This document shows, piece by piece, positions 1 to 8,055 of a stretch of 37,575 nt of DNA (positions within the stretch are counted from its first letter, which is position 1; each line of letters begins with the position of its first letter). The notes beneath the pieces were generated by a model that was not told where the DNA came from, did no database searches, and saw nothing but the letters and a program-made list of their open reading frames with translations. This DNA is from Gemmatimonadota bacterium. Its GTDB lineage: Bacteria; Gemmatimonadota; Gemmatimonadetes; Longimicrobiales; Gaopeijiaceae. Where the stretch lies: assembly GCA_007121455.1 (NCBI GenBank), contig SKKN01000042.1, positions 1-37,575 on the forward strand, in the 5' to 3' direction. The position numbers and the translations under genes were made by a program.

Positions 1-39
1 CCGGCACATGTCCGGGATCCCGCAAGTGCGTGAGCTCCA

Positions 40-68
40 GATCCGTCCATGGCTCTTTGGGACGGATC
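40..68. repeat. Perfect 9-bp inverted repeat near the left edge
   Basis: GATCCGTCC at 40-48 pairs with GGACGGATC at 60-68 around an 11-base loop. It lies about 170 bases beyond the stop of the minus-strand gamma-glutamyltransferase gene, so it could be a transcription-ending hairpin for that gene or for a gene to the left. There is no clear T-run. The rest of 1-233 is very GC-rich and shows no gene I can support. Confidence 0.4.
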
Positions 69-233
69 GCTCAGCCGCGGGGCCACGGGCGGAGGCGCGG
101 CACGTGGGCAGCGGGAGGTGGCACGGGGAGGCGCGGGGAGGCGCGGTCCGCGGGCGGGAGAGGGGTGGTGCGGCGCGGTAGGCGGTGAGGTGCGCTGGGT
201 GCTGCCCAGGGCTGAGGTCCCTCGGGTCTCAGG

Positions 234-2066
234 TCAAAGACCCAGCGCGACTCCACCTCGGCGGGGGTCGGAATGGGCGGCGAGGGTTCCGTCGGGAAGG
301 ACCATGATCGCCTGGACATCTCCGGAGATCCCGCCTCGCTCATCCACGGTGTGGCCAAGCGCTCTCAGCGCCTCCACCACCTCGGGACGGAGCCCACCGT
401 TTTCGTACTGGATGCGGTCCGGGAGATGCTGATGGTGGACCCGGGGCGCATTCACGGCGCGGACCACGTCCATCCCGAAGTCGACGACGTTGGAGATCGT
501 CTGGAAGACTGTGGTGATGATCGTCGCCCCACCCGGCGTCCCGGTCACGAAGAGCAACTCTCCATTCGGATCGACGACGAGCGTGGGGGTCATCGACGAG
601 AGCATCCGTTTCCCGGGCTCGACGGCATTGTTCTCCCCCTGCACCAGCCCGAACTGGTTCGGGTGGCCGGGCCTGGCCGAGAAGTCGTCCATCTCGTTGT
701 TGAGGAGGAACCCCGCTCCACGCACGGTGACCCGGCTTCCGTAGGAGAGGTTGATCGTCGTGGTCACCGAAACCGCGGTCCCCTCCTCGTCGACGATCGA
801 GAAATGGGTGGTGCTGGGGCCGTCCGACGTGTACGAAAGGTCGGCGGTCTCGTCGAGGCCCGCACGCACCTGCTCGGAGGGCACGGCCCTTTCGAGCGAG
901 ATCTCACTGGCCCTCTGGGCGAGATAGCTCGGGGAGAGCAGGTCGTCCACCGGTACATCCACGAAGTCCGGGTCGGCCAGGTACTCGTTCCGGTCTGCGT
1001 AGGCCCGCTTCCAGACCTCCGCCATCAGGTGGATCATCTCGGGGGAGTGCCAGCCAAGGGAGCCGAGATCATCGTCGAGCGCCTCGAGCATTCCAGCCGC
1101 CTGGGCCATCGTGATCCCACCCGAGGACACCGGCGTCATGGAAACGACGGTGTGGTCCCTGTAGGAGAAGGTCACGGGGTCCCGCCACGCCGCGGTGTAT
1201 GCCTCGAGATCTTCGTGTGTGATGATTCCGCCGCCGGCTTCCATCTCCTGCACGATGAGGTCCGCTGTCTCCCCTCGGTAGAAGCCGTCCGCGCCCTGAT
1301 CCCGGATTCGGCCCAGCGTTCGCGCGAGGTCCGGCTGCCGAAAGATCTCTCCGAGGGCCGGAAGGCTGCCATCGGGAAGGAACACCTCGCGCGTCGAGTC
1401 GAATTCCTCGAGCCGGCTCCGGTACTGTTGAAGCGATCCGGCGAGGCGCTCGTGAAGCTCGATTCCCTCGGCGAGTTCCACGGCGGGCTGTACGAGGTCG
1501 TCCCATGGAAGGCTTCCCAGGCGCTGGTGTGCTTCCCACATACCCATCACGGTGCCCGGGACTCCGGAGGCCAGATGTCCGATCACGGAGGTGTCGGTGA
1601 GTTCGCCCTCCTCGTCCAGGAACATGTCACGGTGGGCGGCGAGCGGAGCCTTTTCCCGATAATCGAGGGCGAAGGTCTCGCCATCCTCCCTCCGGGTGAC
1701 CATGAAGCCTCCTCCCCCGATATTGCCCGCCTCCGGGTTCACGACGGCGAGCGCGAAGGCCACCGCGATCGCCGCGTCCACCGCATTTCCGCCCCGCTCC
1801 AGGATGTCTGCGCCCACGCGGCTCGCGTACTCATCCGTCGTGCTCACCATCCCCCGCGCCGAGATCACCGGGTCCTCGTCCTCGGGAAACCGCCAGCTAT
1901 CGGGGAACTCGACTGAAGGGTCGAGCGTGCTGGCCCCGACTTCCGCTCCACGGTCGCGAGGCTCCCCTCCATCCGCGGCAGGCGGCTCGCATCCCCCGAC
2001 GAGGAGGGAGGTGACGAGGAGCGGCAGGGCGAGCGTGGAGAATGCGGCGTGGTGGCGTGTCGTCAT
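234..2066 (-). CDS. ggt: Gamma-glutamyltransferase (lipoprotein form)
   Basis: This encodes a 610-residue gamma-glutamyltranspeptidase, an enzyme that cleaves gamma-glutamyl bonds of glutathione and related peptides outside the cytoplasm. The N-terminus is a lipoprotein signal, with a hydrophobic stretch ending LLVGGC at Cys26, so the protein is probably membrane-anchored. The large-subunit signature RGGNAVDAAIA lies near residue 91. The self-cleavage site is visible at STTHFSIVD, where Thr419 should become the nucleophile of the small subunit. MLSSMTPT, TGTPGG and the C-terminal GDVQAI segment match the family, and the length is normal. The start codon overlaps the stop of the upstream amidohydrolase by 4 bases (ATGA), so the two are translationally coupled. 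Together they suit breakdown of gamma-glutamyl or N-acyl peptides, but the physiological substrate is an inference. Confidence 0.95.
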   Translation of the reverse strand: MTTRHHAAFSTLALPLLVTSLLVGGCEPPAADGGEPRDRGAEVGASTLDPSVEFPDSWRFPEDEDPVISARGMVSTTDEYASRVGADILERGGNAVDAAIAVAFALAVVNPEAGNIGGGGFMVTRREDGETFALDYREKAPLAAHRDMFLDEEGELTDTSVIGHLASGVPGTVMGMWEAHQRLGSLPWDDLVQPAVELAEGIELHERLAGSLQQYRSRLEEFDSTREVFLPDGSLPALGEIFRQPDLARTLGRIRDQGADGFYRGETADLIVQEMEAGGGIITHEDLEAYTAAWRDPVTFSYRDHTVVSMTPVSSGGITMAQAAGMLEALDDDLGSLGWHSPEMIHLMAEVWKRAYADRNEYLADPDFVDVPVDDLLSPSYLAQRASEISLERAVPSEQVRAGLDETADLSYTSDGPSTTHFSIVDEEGTAVSVTTTINLSYGSRVTVRGAGFLLNNEMDDFSARPGHPNQFGLVQGENNAVEPGKRMLSSMTPTLVVDPNGELLFVTGTPGGATIITTVFQTISNVVDFGMDVVRAVNAPRVHHQHLPDRIQYENGGLRPEVVEALRALGHTVDERGGISGDVQAIMVLPDGTLAAHSDPRRGGVALGL

Positions 2067-3376
2067 CGTGGTTCATCCAGAAGGGTCACCGCGGCTCCTG
2101 CGAGCGCGGCTGCAGCGAGAGAGATCGCGGATTCGTCGATGTCGAATCGTGGGTGGTGGTGCTCCCGGCGGTCGGGCAGTCCCGCTCCCACCCAGAAGAA
2201 CACTCCCGGGGCTTCCTGCGCGAGATAGGAAAAGTCCTCCGCGAGGAGCACCGGCTCGACCTCCTGGATGTGGTCCGGGCCCAGGAGATCACTCAGGCCC
2301 TGCCGGACGCGTGCGGTCGCTCCGGCGTCGTTCACGACGGGGGGATATCCAGGAATCACCCGCACTTCCACCTCCGCGCCGTGTGCCTCGAGCCCATTGA
2401 ATGCAGCCCGCACCGCATCCCGCAGGCGGTCGCGGACATCGAGGCTGAAGTACCGGAGCGTTCCAGTGAGCGTCACCCGATCGGCCAGAACATTCATCGC
2501 CCGGCCGCCCTGGATCGTTCCGAAGGTGACCACCCCTCCCTCCATCGGGTCGATCCTGCGCGAGACCGCCTGTTGGACGGCGACGACCCCCTGTGCGGCG
2601 AGCACGAGCGCGTCGACACCTTCGTGCGGTCGTGCGGCGTGGGCACTTCGCCCCCGCACCGTCACTTCCAGCTCATCCGAGCCCCCGAAGATCGGCCCTT
2701 CCCGCACATAGATCTTACCAGGATCGAGGTGGGCGCCGACATGGGAGCCCACGACAGCATCGACGCCGTGAAGCGCCCCTTCCTCGACCATCCGCCGACC
2801 GCCGCTCTTTCCCTCCGCGTCCATCTGCTCCTCGGAAGGTTGGAAGAGAAAGCGGATCCGCCCCGGGGGCAGTCGCCCCTCACGCGAGGCCTGGACGAGA
2901 AGGCGGGCGGCGCCGATCAGCGCGGAGGTGTGCGCATCGTGTCCGCAGGCGTGCATGATCCCCGCCGCGGTGGAGGCATAGGGAACGTCCGACTCCTCCT
3001 GGATCGGCAGCGCGTCCATATCGGCCCGAATCGCTATGGTGCGGCCCACGGCCCCGCTTTTCCCGCCCGCGGTCGCACCCTCGCCGCCCGCGGTCCCGCT
3101 CCTTCCGCCCGCAGCTCCGCTTTCCTCGCCCGCGGTCCCATCCTCCCCAATCACCAGTTCGCCCACCACGCCCGTTCCCGCGAGACCGCGACGCACCTCG
3201 AGGCCGAGCGACGCCAGCGCGTTCGCCGCGATGTCGGCGGTCCGCTTCTCCTGATACGAGAGCTCCGGGTGGCGGTGGAGGTCTCGTCGGAGTTCGATGA
3301 GGTCGGGGGCGATGTTCCGGGCCGCCTCCAGGAGCGATGATCCCTCGGGAACCCTCGTTGCCGCGGCGTTTTCCAT
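2063..3376 (-). CDS. M20 family metallo-amidohydrolase (hippurate/N-acyl-amino-acid hydrolase type)
   Basis: This encodes a 437-residue M20D-type peptidase. The family hydrolyses amide bonds of N-acyl or N-aryl amino acids. Early motifs are DLHRHPELSYQE and ADMDALPI. The metal-binding core HACGHDAHTS and the QPSEE segment follow, then the dimerisation-domain motif SAHAARPHEG and the late motif LAEDFSYL. I chose the ATG at 3376 because a strong minus-strand -10 element (TATACT, 3409-3414) lies just upstream, placing the next in-frame ATG (3436) outside the likely transcript. The protein carries an unusual Gly/Ala/Ser-rich seven-residue repeat between the first strands of the catalytic domain (DNA repeat at 3064-3147). 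It is co-transcribed with ggt through an ATGA overlap. The exact substrate is not predictable. Confidence 0.9.
   Translation of the reverse strand: MENAAATRVPEGSSLLEAARNIAPDLIELRRDLHRHPELSYQEKRTADIAANALASLGLEVRRGLAGTGVVGELVIGEDGTAGEESGAAGGRSGTAGGEGATAGGKSGAVGRTIAIRADMDALPIQEESDVPYASTAAGIMHACGHDAHTSALIGAARLLVQASREGRLPPGRIRFLFQPSEEQMDAEGKSGGRRMVEEGALHGVDAVVGSHVGAHLDPGKIYVREGPIFGGSDELEVTVRGRSAHAARPHEGVDALVLAAQGVVAVQQAVSRRIDPMEGGVVTFGTIQGGRAMNVLADRVTLTGTLRYFSLDVRDRLRDAVRAAFNGLEAHGAEVEVRVIPGYPPVVNDAGATARVRQGLSDLLGPDHIQEVEPVLLAEDFSYLAQEAPGVFFWVGAGLPDRREHHHPRFDIDESAISLAAAALAGAAVTLLDEPR
3064..3147. repeat. 21-bp tandem repeat inside the M20 hydrolase gene
   Basis: CGCCCGC-type units begin at 3064, 3085, 3106 and 3127, an exact 21-base period with about four imperfect copies. 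In frame on the minus strand they encode seven-residue Gly-Gly-x-Ser-Gly-x-Ala units. The insertion falls in a loop before the ADMDALP motif and does not break the reading frame. It may vary in copy number between strains. Confidence 0.75.
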
Positions 3377-3408
3377 ACGATTAGCTTCCGAGTGCGGATA
3401 GGAATGCG

Positions 3409-3438
3409 AGTATAGCCCTCTCTTCCACGCTTCCACAA
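3409..3438 (-). promoter_or_regulatory. Sigma-70-like promoter for the M20 hydrolase-ggt operon
   Basis: On the minus strand TTGTGG (3438-3433) is followed after 18 bases by TATACT (3414-3409). Transcription would start near 3402, about 26 bases before the ATG at 3376. Within this GC-rich sequence the AT-rich -10 box stands out. Confidence 0.6.
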
Positions 3439-3450
3439 CCTGGCCGGTGG

Positions 3451-4359
3451 ATGTTCGACGAGCGACTGACAGAGCAGCGAAACCCGCGCTCGGCCGGGAT
3501 CGATCTCCGTACCCCTCTCGAGCTCGTGCGGCTCATGAATGAGGAGGATCGGCAGGTCGCGGACGCGGTCGCTGGGGAAGAGGAAGCGCTCGCGCGGGCG
3601 ATGGAGCTCGTTGCCGATGCCTTCCGGCAGGGAGGAAGGCTCTTCTATGTGGGCGCGGGCACGTCAGGTCGGCTCGGCGTCCTGGACGCCGCGGAGATGC
3701 CCCCCACATACGGTACGGATCCCGAGCTCGTGCAGGGGATCATCGCGGGCGGGTACGAGGCGCTCGTCCGCGCCCGCGAAGGTGCGGAGGACCGGCCCGA
3801 GGACGGAGCGGCGGCGATCGTCGAGCGGGGCGTGGGAGAGAGCGACTTCGTCCTGGGCATCGCGACCTCCGGCACGACCCCCTTCGTGCACGGCGCCCTG
3901 GCCCGCGCCCGGGAATCGGGGGCGCGCACCGGATTTCTCCTCTGCACCCCGCCTTCCGAGGACCTCCGTGCCCGTCACGATGTCGTCATCGCACCGCTCG
4001 TCGGCCCCGAGGTGGTCACCGGGTCGACCCGCATGAAGGCCGGGACGGCGACGAAGCTCGTTCTGAACACGCTGACCACCGGGGCGATGGTCCTTACGGG
4101 AAAGGTCTACGGGAACTTGATGGTCGACCTCCAGGTCACCTGTGAGAAGCTCCAGGACCGGGGCGAGCGCATCCTCATGACGATCCTCGGTCTCGAGCGG
4201 GCGGAAGCGAAGCGCCTGCTCGACCGGGCGGGAGGACACGTCAAGACCGCGATCGTGATGGAACGGCGACAGGTGGAGGCGGGGGAAGCACGTCGGCTCC
4301 TCGACGCCGCGGAGGGGAGGGTCGCCCGGGTCGTGGGCGAGCTTCCGGCCGCGAAGTGA
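3451..4359 (+). CDS. murQ: N-acetylmuramic acid 6-phosphate etherase
   Basis: This encodes a 302-residue MurQ, which removes the lactyl ether from MurNAc-6-phosphate to give GlcNAc-6-phosphate and D-lactate in cell-wall sugar recycling. The N-terminal half is a SIS sugar-phosphate domain with YVGAGTSGRLGVLDAAEMPPTYG near residues 66-88. Glu82 and Glu113 (in GAEDRPEDG) sit where the catalytic acids of the E. coli enzyme are. The highly conserved GSTRMKAGTATKLVLN lies near residue 190, and a C-terminal helical region follows. The length is typical. The stop overlaps the start of anmK (GTGA at 4356-4359), and AnmK makes the substrate of MurQ, which strongly supports the assignment. The gene is divergent from the M20-ggt pair with 74 bases between starts. 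Confidence 0.97.
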   Translation: MFDERLTEQRNPRSAGIDLRTPLELVRLMNEEDRQVADAVAGEEEALARAMELVADAFRQGGRLFYVGAGTSGRLGVLDAAEMPPTYGTDPELVQGIIAGGYEALVRAREGAEDRPEDGAAAIVERGVGESDFVLGIATSGTTPFVHGALARARESGARTGFLLCTPPSEDLRARHDVVIAPLVGPEVVTGSTRMKAGTATKLVLNTLTTGAMVLTGKVYGNLMVDLQVTCEKLQDRGERILMTILGLERAEAKRLLDRAGGHVKTAIVMERRQVEAGEARRLLDAAEGRVARVVGELPAAK

Positions 4360-5627
4360 GCGGCTCCGCGCCCATGCTCCTGGCCGGTCTCATGTCCGGG
4401 ACCTCCCTGGACGGAATCGATGCGGCGCTGCTCGAGATCGAGGATGGGGGGCCCGGGGGCACGGAGTTCGCGGCTGGGGGGACCGCGGCCGGGCAGCGGG
4501 CGAGCGGCGAGAACGCCGACCGCGCGGCACCGGGGCTTCGCTGGCGGATCCTCGCATTCCGAAGCCGGCCGTACAGCGACGCGCAGCGGGAGGTCATCCG
4601 GGAGGCGGTCGAAGGGCGGGCCCGCGTCCCCGAGCTCGCTCGTCTCCACGTCTATCTCGGAGAGTGGTTCGCCGGAGCCCTCCTCTCCCTCCTCGAGGAG
4701 GCGGGCGTGCGCCCGGAGGAGGTGGCGGCGATCGGATCCCACGGGCAGACCGTCCGCCACGATCCTCCCCGGGGATCGGAGCGAGGACACTCCTTCCAGC
4801 TCGGAGACCCGGCGACCCTCGCGGAGCGGACGGGAACCCCGGTCGTCTCGGACTTCCGGGCGCGGGACCTGGCAGCGGGAGGTCACGGCGCGCCCCTCGT
4901 TCCCCGGGCGGACCTCCTCCTCTTCCATGAACCGGGGCGGGCGCGCGCTCTCCAGAACCTGGGCGGAATGGGCAACGTGACCTGGCTTCCCCCGTCCGGG
5001 GACCCGGCGCAGGTGAGAGGGTTCGACACGGGCCCCGGCGTAGCGCTCCTCGACGAGGCAGCGGCCCGCGCCACGGGAGGCAAGTGGGACCGGGACCTCG
5101 ACGGTGCGCTCGCAAGGCAGGGACGCGTCGACGAGGCGCTCCTCAAGGAGCTGCTCACGGATCCCTACTTCGAGGAGGAGCCCCCCCGCTCGACGGGACG
5201 GGAGCGCTTCGGCCCTCCACTGATCGACCGGCTCGCGCGCGAACTGCTCCCCGGCCGGCCGGAGGAGTGGGTCGACCTCCTCGCGACCCTCACCGCGCTC
5301 ACCGCTCGGAGCGTGGCCGACTCGTACCGGCGCTGGATCCTCCCTCTTGGTCTGGACGAGGTCGTGCTTCTCGGCGGCGGCAGCCGGAACCCGGCCCTGG
5401 TGGACGCGATTCGGCACGAGCTCACCGGGGAGCTGGGCCGGATCCCGCTTCGTGGCGGTGACGCGCTCGGCATCGACCCGGACGCCCGCGAGGCCGCCGC
5501 GTTCGCGGTCCTGGCCTGGTGCCATCTGCGGGGGCTCCCCGGAAACGTGCCGGCCGTCACGGGTGCGGAGGGGGAGCGGGTGCTGGGGTCGTGGACGCCG
5601 GGGCGGGACGTGGGCGGCACCGGATGA
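4356..5627 (+). CDS. anmK: Anhydro-N-acetylmuramic acid kinase
   Basis: This encodes a 423-residue AnmK, which opens 1,6-anhydro-MurNAc and phosphorylates it to MurNAc-6-phosphate, feeding MurQ. It has the sugar-kinase (actin-like ATPase) signatures GLMSGTSLDGID near the N-terminus, IGSHGQTVRH, and VSDFRARDLAAGGHGAPLVP with the catalytic-Asp region. FDTGPG and the late LLGGGSRNP are also present. The GTG at 4356 overlaps the murQ stop; an ATG at 4374 is a possible alternative start and would remove only six residues. A Gly/Ala-rich insertion (about residues 27-55) makes the protein longer than the roughly 370 residues usual for the family. The stop overlaps the next start (ATGA at 5624). Confidence 0.95.
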   Translation: MSGSAPMLLAGLMSGTSLDGIDAALLEIEDGGPGGTEFAAGGTAAGQRASGENADRAAPGLRWRILAFRSRPYSDAQREVIREAVEGRARVPELARLHVYLGEWFAGALLSLLEEAGVRPEEVAAIGSHGQTVRHDPPRGSERGHSFQLGDPATLAERTGTPVVSDFRARDLAAGGHGAPLVPRADLLLFHEPGRARALQNLGGMGNVTWLPPSGDPAQVRGFDTGPGVALLDEAAARATGGKWDRDLDGALARQGRVDEALLKELLTDPYFEEEPPRSTGRERFGPPLIDRLARELLPGRPEEWVDLLATLTALTARSVADSYRRWILPLGLDEVVLLGGGSRNPALVDAIRHELTGELGRIPLRGGDALGIDPDAREAAAFAVLAWCHLRGLPGNVPAVTGAEGERVLGSWTPGRDVGGTG

Positions 5628-7378
5628 GCTCTCAGCGGGACCGCCGGCTCCTCCTCTGGCTGGGGGGAGCGGTCGTGGTTCTCCAGGGGGTGATCCTCCT
5701 CGCGGTCTTCCAGCCGAGCCCCCATTCCGGCGGCGACAACGCCGCCTACATCGCGCTCGCCCATGCGTTGGTGGAGGGGAAGGGGTACGTCGAGCTGTGG
5801 GAGCCCGGGGCGCCCGCCCATGCCAAGTACCCGCCGGTCTTCTCGGCCGTGCTCGCGGGCGCGATCCTCCTCGGCGCCGTGACGTGGAGCCACCTGAAGG
5901 TGATCTCCGTCCTTTTCGTGTCCCTCTCGGTCCTCCTGACCTTCGCGTGGGTGCATGGCCGGAGGGGTCCGGCCTTCGCCGCGACCGTCGCGCTCCTGAT
6001 CGTCCTCTCGGACGCCTTCCTCTCCGCGAGTCACTGGGTGCTCTCCGAGCCACCGTTCGTCGCCTTCGTGCTGCTCGCCCTCTGGGCCGCGGACCGGGTC
6101 GGGCCGGGCTGGTGGAAGGACGGCGAGGATCCTCCTCCTGCGGACCCCCAGCGCGCCACCGCCTGGATCGCCGTGGCGGGTGCCGCCGCCCTTCTCGCCT
6201 ACTTCACCCGCGGAGCGGCCCTTCCCCTTCTTCTCACCTTTCTCCTCTGGCTCGGACTGCGCCGTGCGTGGAAGCCGCTCGCGGCCGCGCTCCTCCTCTT
6301 CCTCCTCCCGGCCGGTCTCTGGTGGGCCCGCGTGCGGAGGGTGGGTGAGGACGACTACGCATCGGAGTTCTGGATGGTCGACCCCTACCGTCCCGAGGCG
6401 GGCGAGGCAGGGATCGCGGATCTGATCGCGCGGATGGGAGCGAACCTGCAGGGCTACGTCGGCGTGTACTTCCCCGAAGGACTCGTGGGCGCGCGGGGCT
6501 GGCTTCCCGCGCTGCTCGGCATCGCCCTCGCGCTTGCGGCGCTCCTGGGGTGGATTCGCCGCGTTCGGCGAGGTCCGGGGCTCGCGGAGCTCTTCCTTCC
6601 GTTCTACTCCGGCCTCATCCTGCTCTGGCCCGAAGTCTGGTCCGGCGACCGTTTCGCGCTCCCCCTCTATCCCCTCCTCCTGTTCTATGGCGGGGAGACG
6701 GTGGTGGATTCTGCGCGGGCCGTGGGGCGCCGGGTGTCCGGGAGGGGGGGGCGGATGCTACCGTATGCAGCAGGCGCGGGCGCCGCTCTCCTCTTCGCCG
6801 TACCTGCCCTCGGAGGTTGGATGGAGCGCGTGGAGACGACGTCGCTTTGCCGGGCGCAGGTGGAGCGGGCCGGGGTGTGGTCCTGCCATCCTCCTCCCGT
6901 GCACGAGTTCGCCGCCGCGGCCCGGTGGAGCGGAGCGCATCTGCCGGACGGCGCGGTGGTCGTGAGCCGGAAGCCGCGGATCTTCTATCTTCTCTCGGGG
7001 ACTCCCAGCCGGATGTTCCCGATGTCGGCGAACCCCGACCTGCTCTTCGCCGAGTTGGAGGCTTCCGGTGCCTCCTACGTCCTCCTGGACTGGGTCGACG
7101 GTGTCGGATTCCGGTACCTTCAGCCGGCGGTCGGGGCTCGTGTGGAGGCGTTCTGCCACCTTGCGGCGTGGGGCGGGAGGGAGGAGGCGCAGACCAACCT
7201 CCTGGGGGTCCTGGACGCCGAGGAGCGGCCACGGCCCGGAGCGGCCAGGCGTGAGGGAGACTCCGTGCTCTTAGATTCGTGTCCCGACCACTTCGTGCGG
7301 GCCGATCCCGGGAGAACGTTGGAGGACGATGGGAGGATCCCCCTCCTGTCCGGCTACCTCTTGGGGCGCGATCCGTAG
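5624..7378 (+). CDS. Multi-pass membrane protein, probable GT39/ArnT-like glycosyltransferase
   Basis: This encodes a 584-residue integral membrane protein that starts at the ATG overlapping the anmK stop by 4 bases. About ten hydrophobic segments lie in the first 420 residues, and a soluble C-terminal domain of about 160 residues follows. The first loop has the acidic/aromatic pattern SGGDNAAYIALAHALVEGKGY and later KYPPVFSAVL. This matches the first periplasmic loop of polyprenol-phosphate-dependent GT-C enzymes (PMT/ArnT/GT83), which carries the catalytic Asp. The last part is predicted extracytoplasmic and resembles the tails of DUF2029-like or dolichyl-mannosyltransferase-like proteins. 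The acceptor and sugar are unknown. The link with murQ-anmK suggests cell-envelope glycan chemistry, but only by position. Confidence 0.7.
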   Translation: MSSQRDRRLLLWLGGAVVVLQGVILLAVFQPSPHSGGDNAAYIALAHALVEGKGYVELWEPGAPAHAKYPPVFSAVLAGAILLGAVTWSHLKVISVLFVSLSVLLTFAWVHGRRGPAFAATVALLIVLSDAFLSASHWVLSEPPFVAFVLLALWAADRVGPGWWKDGEDPPPADPQRATAWIAVAGAAALLAYFTRGAALPLLLTFLLWLGLRRAWKPLAAALLLFLLPAGLWWARVRRVGEDDYASEFWMVDPYRPEAGEAGIADLIARMGANLQGYVGVYFPEGLVGARGWLPALLGIALALAALLGWIRRVRRGPGLAELFLPFYSGLILLWPEVWSGDRFALPLYPLLLFYGGETVVDSARAVGRRVSGRGGRMLPYAAGAGAALLFAVPALGGWMERVETTSLCRAQVERAGVWSCHPPPVHEFAAAARWSGAHLPDGAVVVSRKPRIFYLLSGTPSRMFPMSANPDLLFAELEASGASYVLLDWVDGVGFRYLQPAVGARVEAFCHLAAWGGREEAQTNLLGVLDAEERPRPGAARREGDSVLLDSCPDHFVRADPGRTLEDDGRIPLLSGYLLGRDP

Positions 7379-7989
7379 AGGATCGCGAGAAGCGTGGCGT
7401 AGAGGAGATGATCGAAGATCGGACGCTCTCCGACATCGAGCGGCGACAGAAGTCGGTGGAGGCCCGGCACCTTGGCGTGCGGGGTCGCCCCCTGGAGCGG
7501 GCCGAGCAGGCCGCCCCACGGAGCCGCGATATGCTCCGCGGAGCCGACGAGCAGCCCCCGGAGCACCGGCGGCCCCGGTATGTTCGGCTCGATGATCGCA
7601 GCGTAGACGAGGCCGTGCCCCGCCCCCTCCAGGAGCTCGTCGAGGAGGTCGGAGTCGATCCCGTCGGAGCGGGGCCTGGACTCGACGAGGTACCGGGCCG
7701 CCGCGAGAACCCCGGCCGCTCCGATCCCGGCTGCCGCTCCACGGAGGAGCCAGGGGAGCGAAGGGGACTTCCGGGCCAGCCACCGCTCGAACGTCCGGAC
7801 GACGAGGGAGCCCGCGGTGGCCACCGCGAAGCGGCTCAGAGAGGAGGAGACCGCCGGGTGATTCGATTCCGGCTCGAGCGGGTCCCCGTGAGGCTCGGGA
7901 GGGACGCCTCCCCCTCGGCGCGTCGCGGAGCGGGCGCGCTCGGCGGTGTATCCCAGGCTGTGCCAGATGTTCGGCGATCGGTCGAGCAT
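7354..7989 (-). CDS. Small hypothetical membrane protein
   Basis: This is a 211-residue protein of unknown function. The start ATG (7989) has a clear ribosome site on the minus strand, GGAG at about -10. Residues 1-50 are polar and Arg/Pro-rich. Three hydrophobic segments follow (around SLPWLLRGAAAGIGAAGVLA, GLVYAAIIEP and HLLYATLLAILYG). The repeated Gly/His pattern SAEHIAAPWGG and FDHLLYA faintly recalls DUF1440/DUF6789-type four-helix membrane proteins, but I cannot assign it. Its 3' end overlaps the end of the GT39-like gene by 25 bases tail to tail. It is divergent from the metalloprotease gene, with 66 bases between starts. Confidence 0.7.
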   Translation of the reverse strand: MLDRSPNIWHSLGYTAERARSATRRGGGVPPEPHGDPLEPESNHPAVSSSLSRFAVATAGSLVVRTFERWLARKSPSLPWLLRGAAAGIGAAGVLAAARYLVESRPRSDGIDSDLLDELLEGAGHGLVYAAIIEPNIPGPPVLRGLLVGSAEHIAAPWGGLLGPLQGATPHAKVPGLHRLLSPLDVGERPIFDHLLYATLLAILYGSRPKR

Positions 7990-8055
7990 AGGAGTTCTCC
8001 TTCGGTGCGGTCCGGAACCGGGCTCCGGGTACGACAAGGACACGCCGGGAAACCT

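Noticed and set aside
3377-3436. Upstream ATG (3436) as the start of the M20 hydrolase
   Set aside because: The best -10 box lies at 3409-3414, inside this extension, and the extra 20 residues are not like the family.
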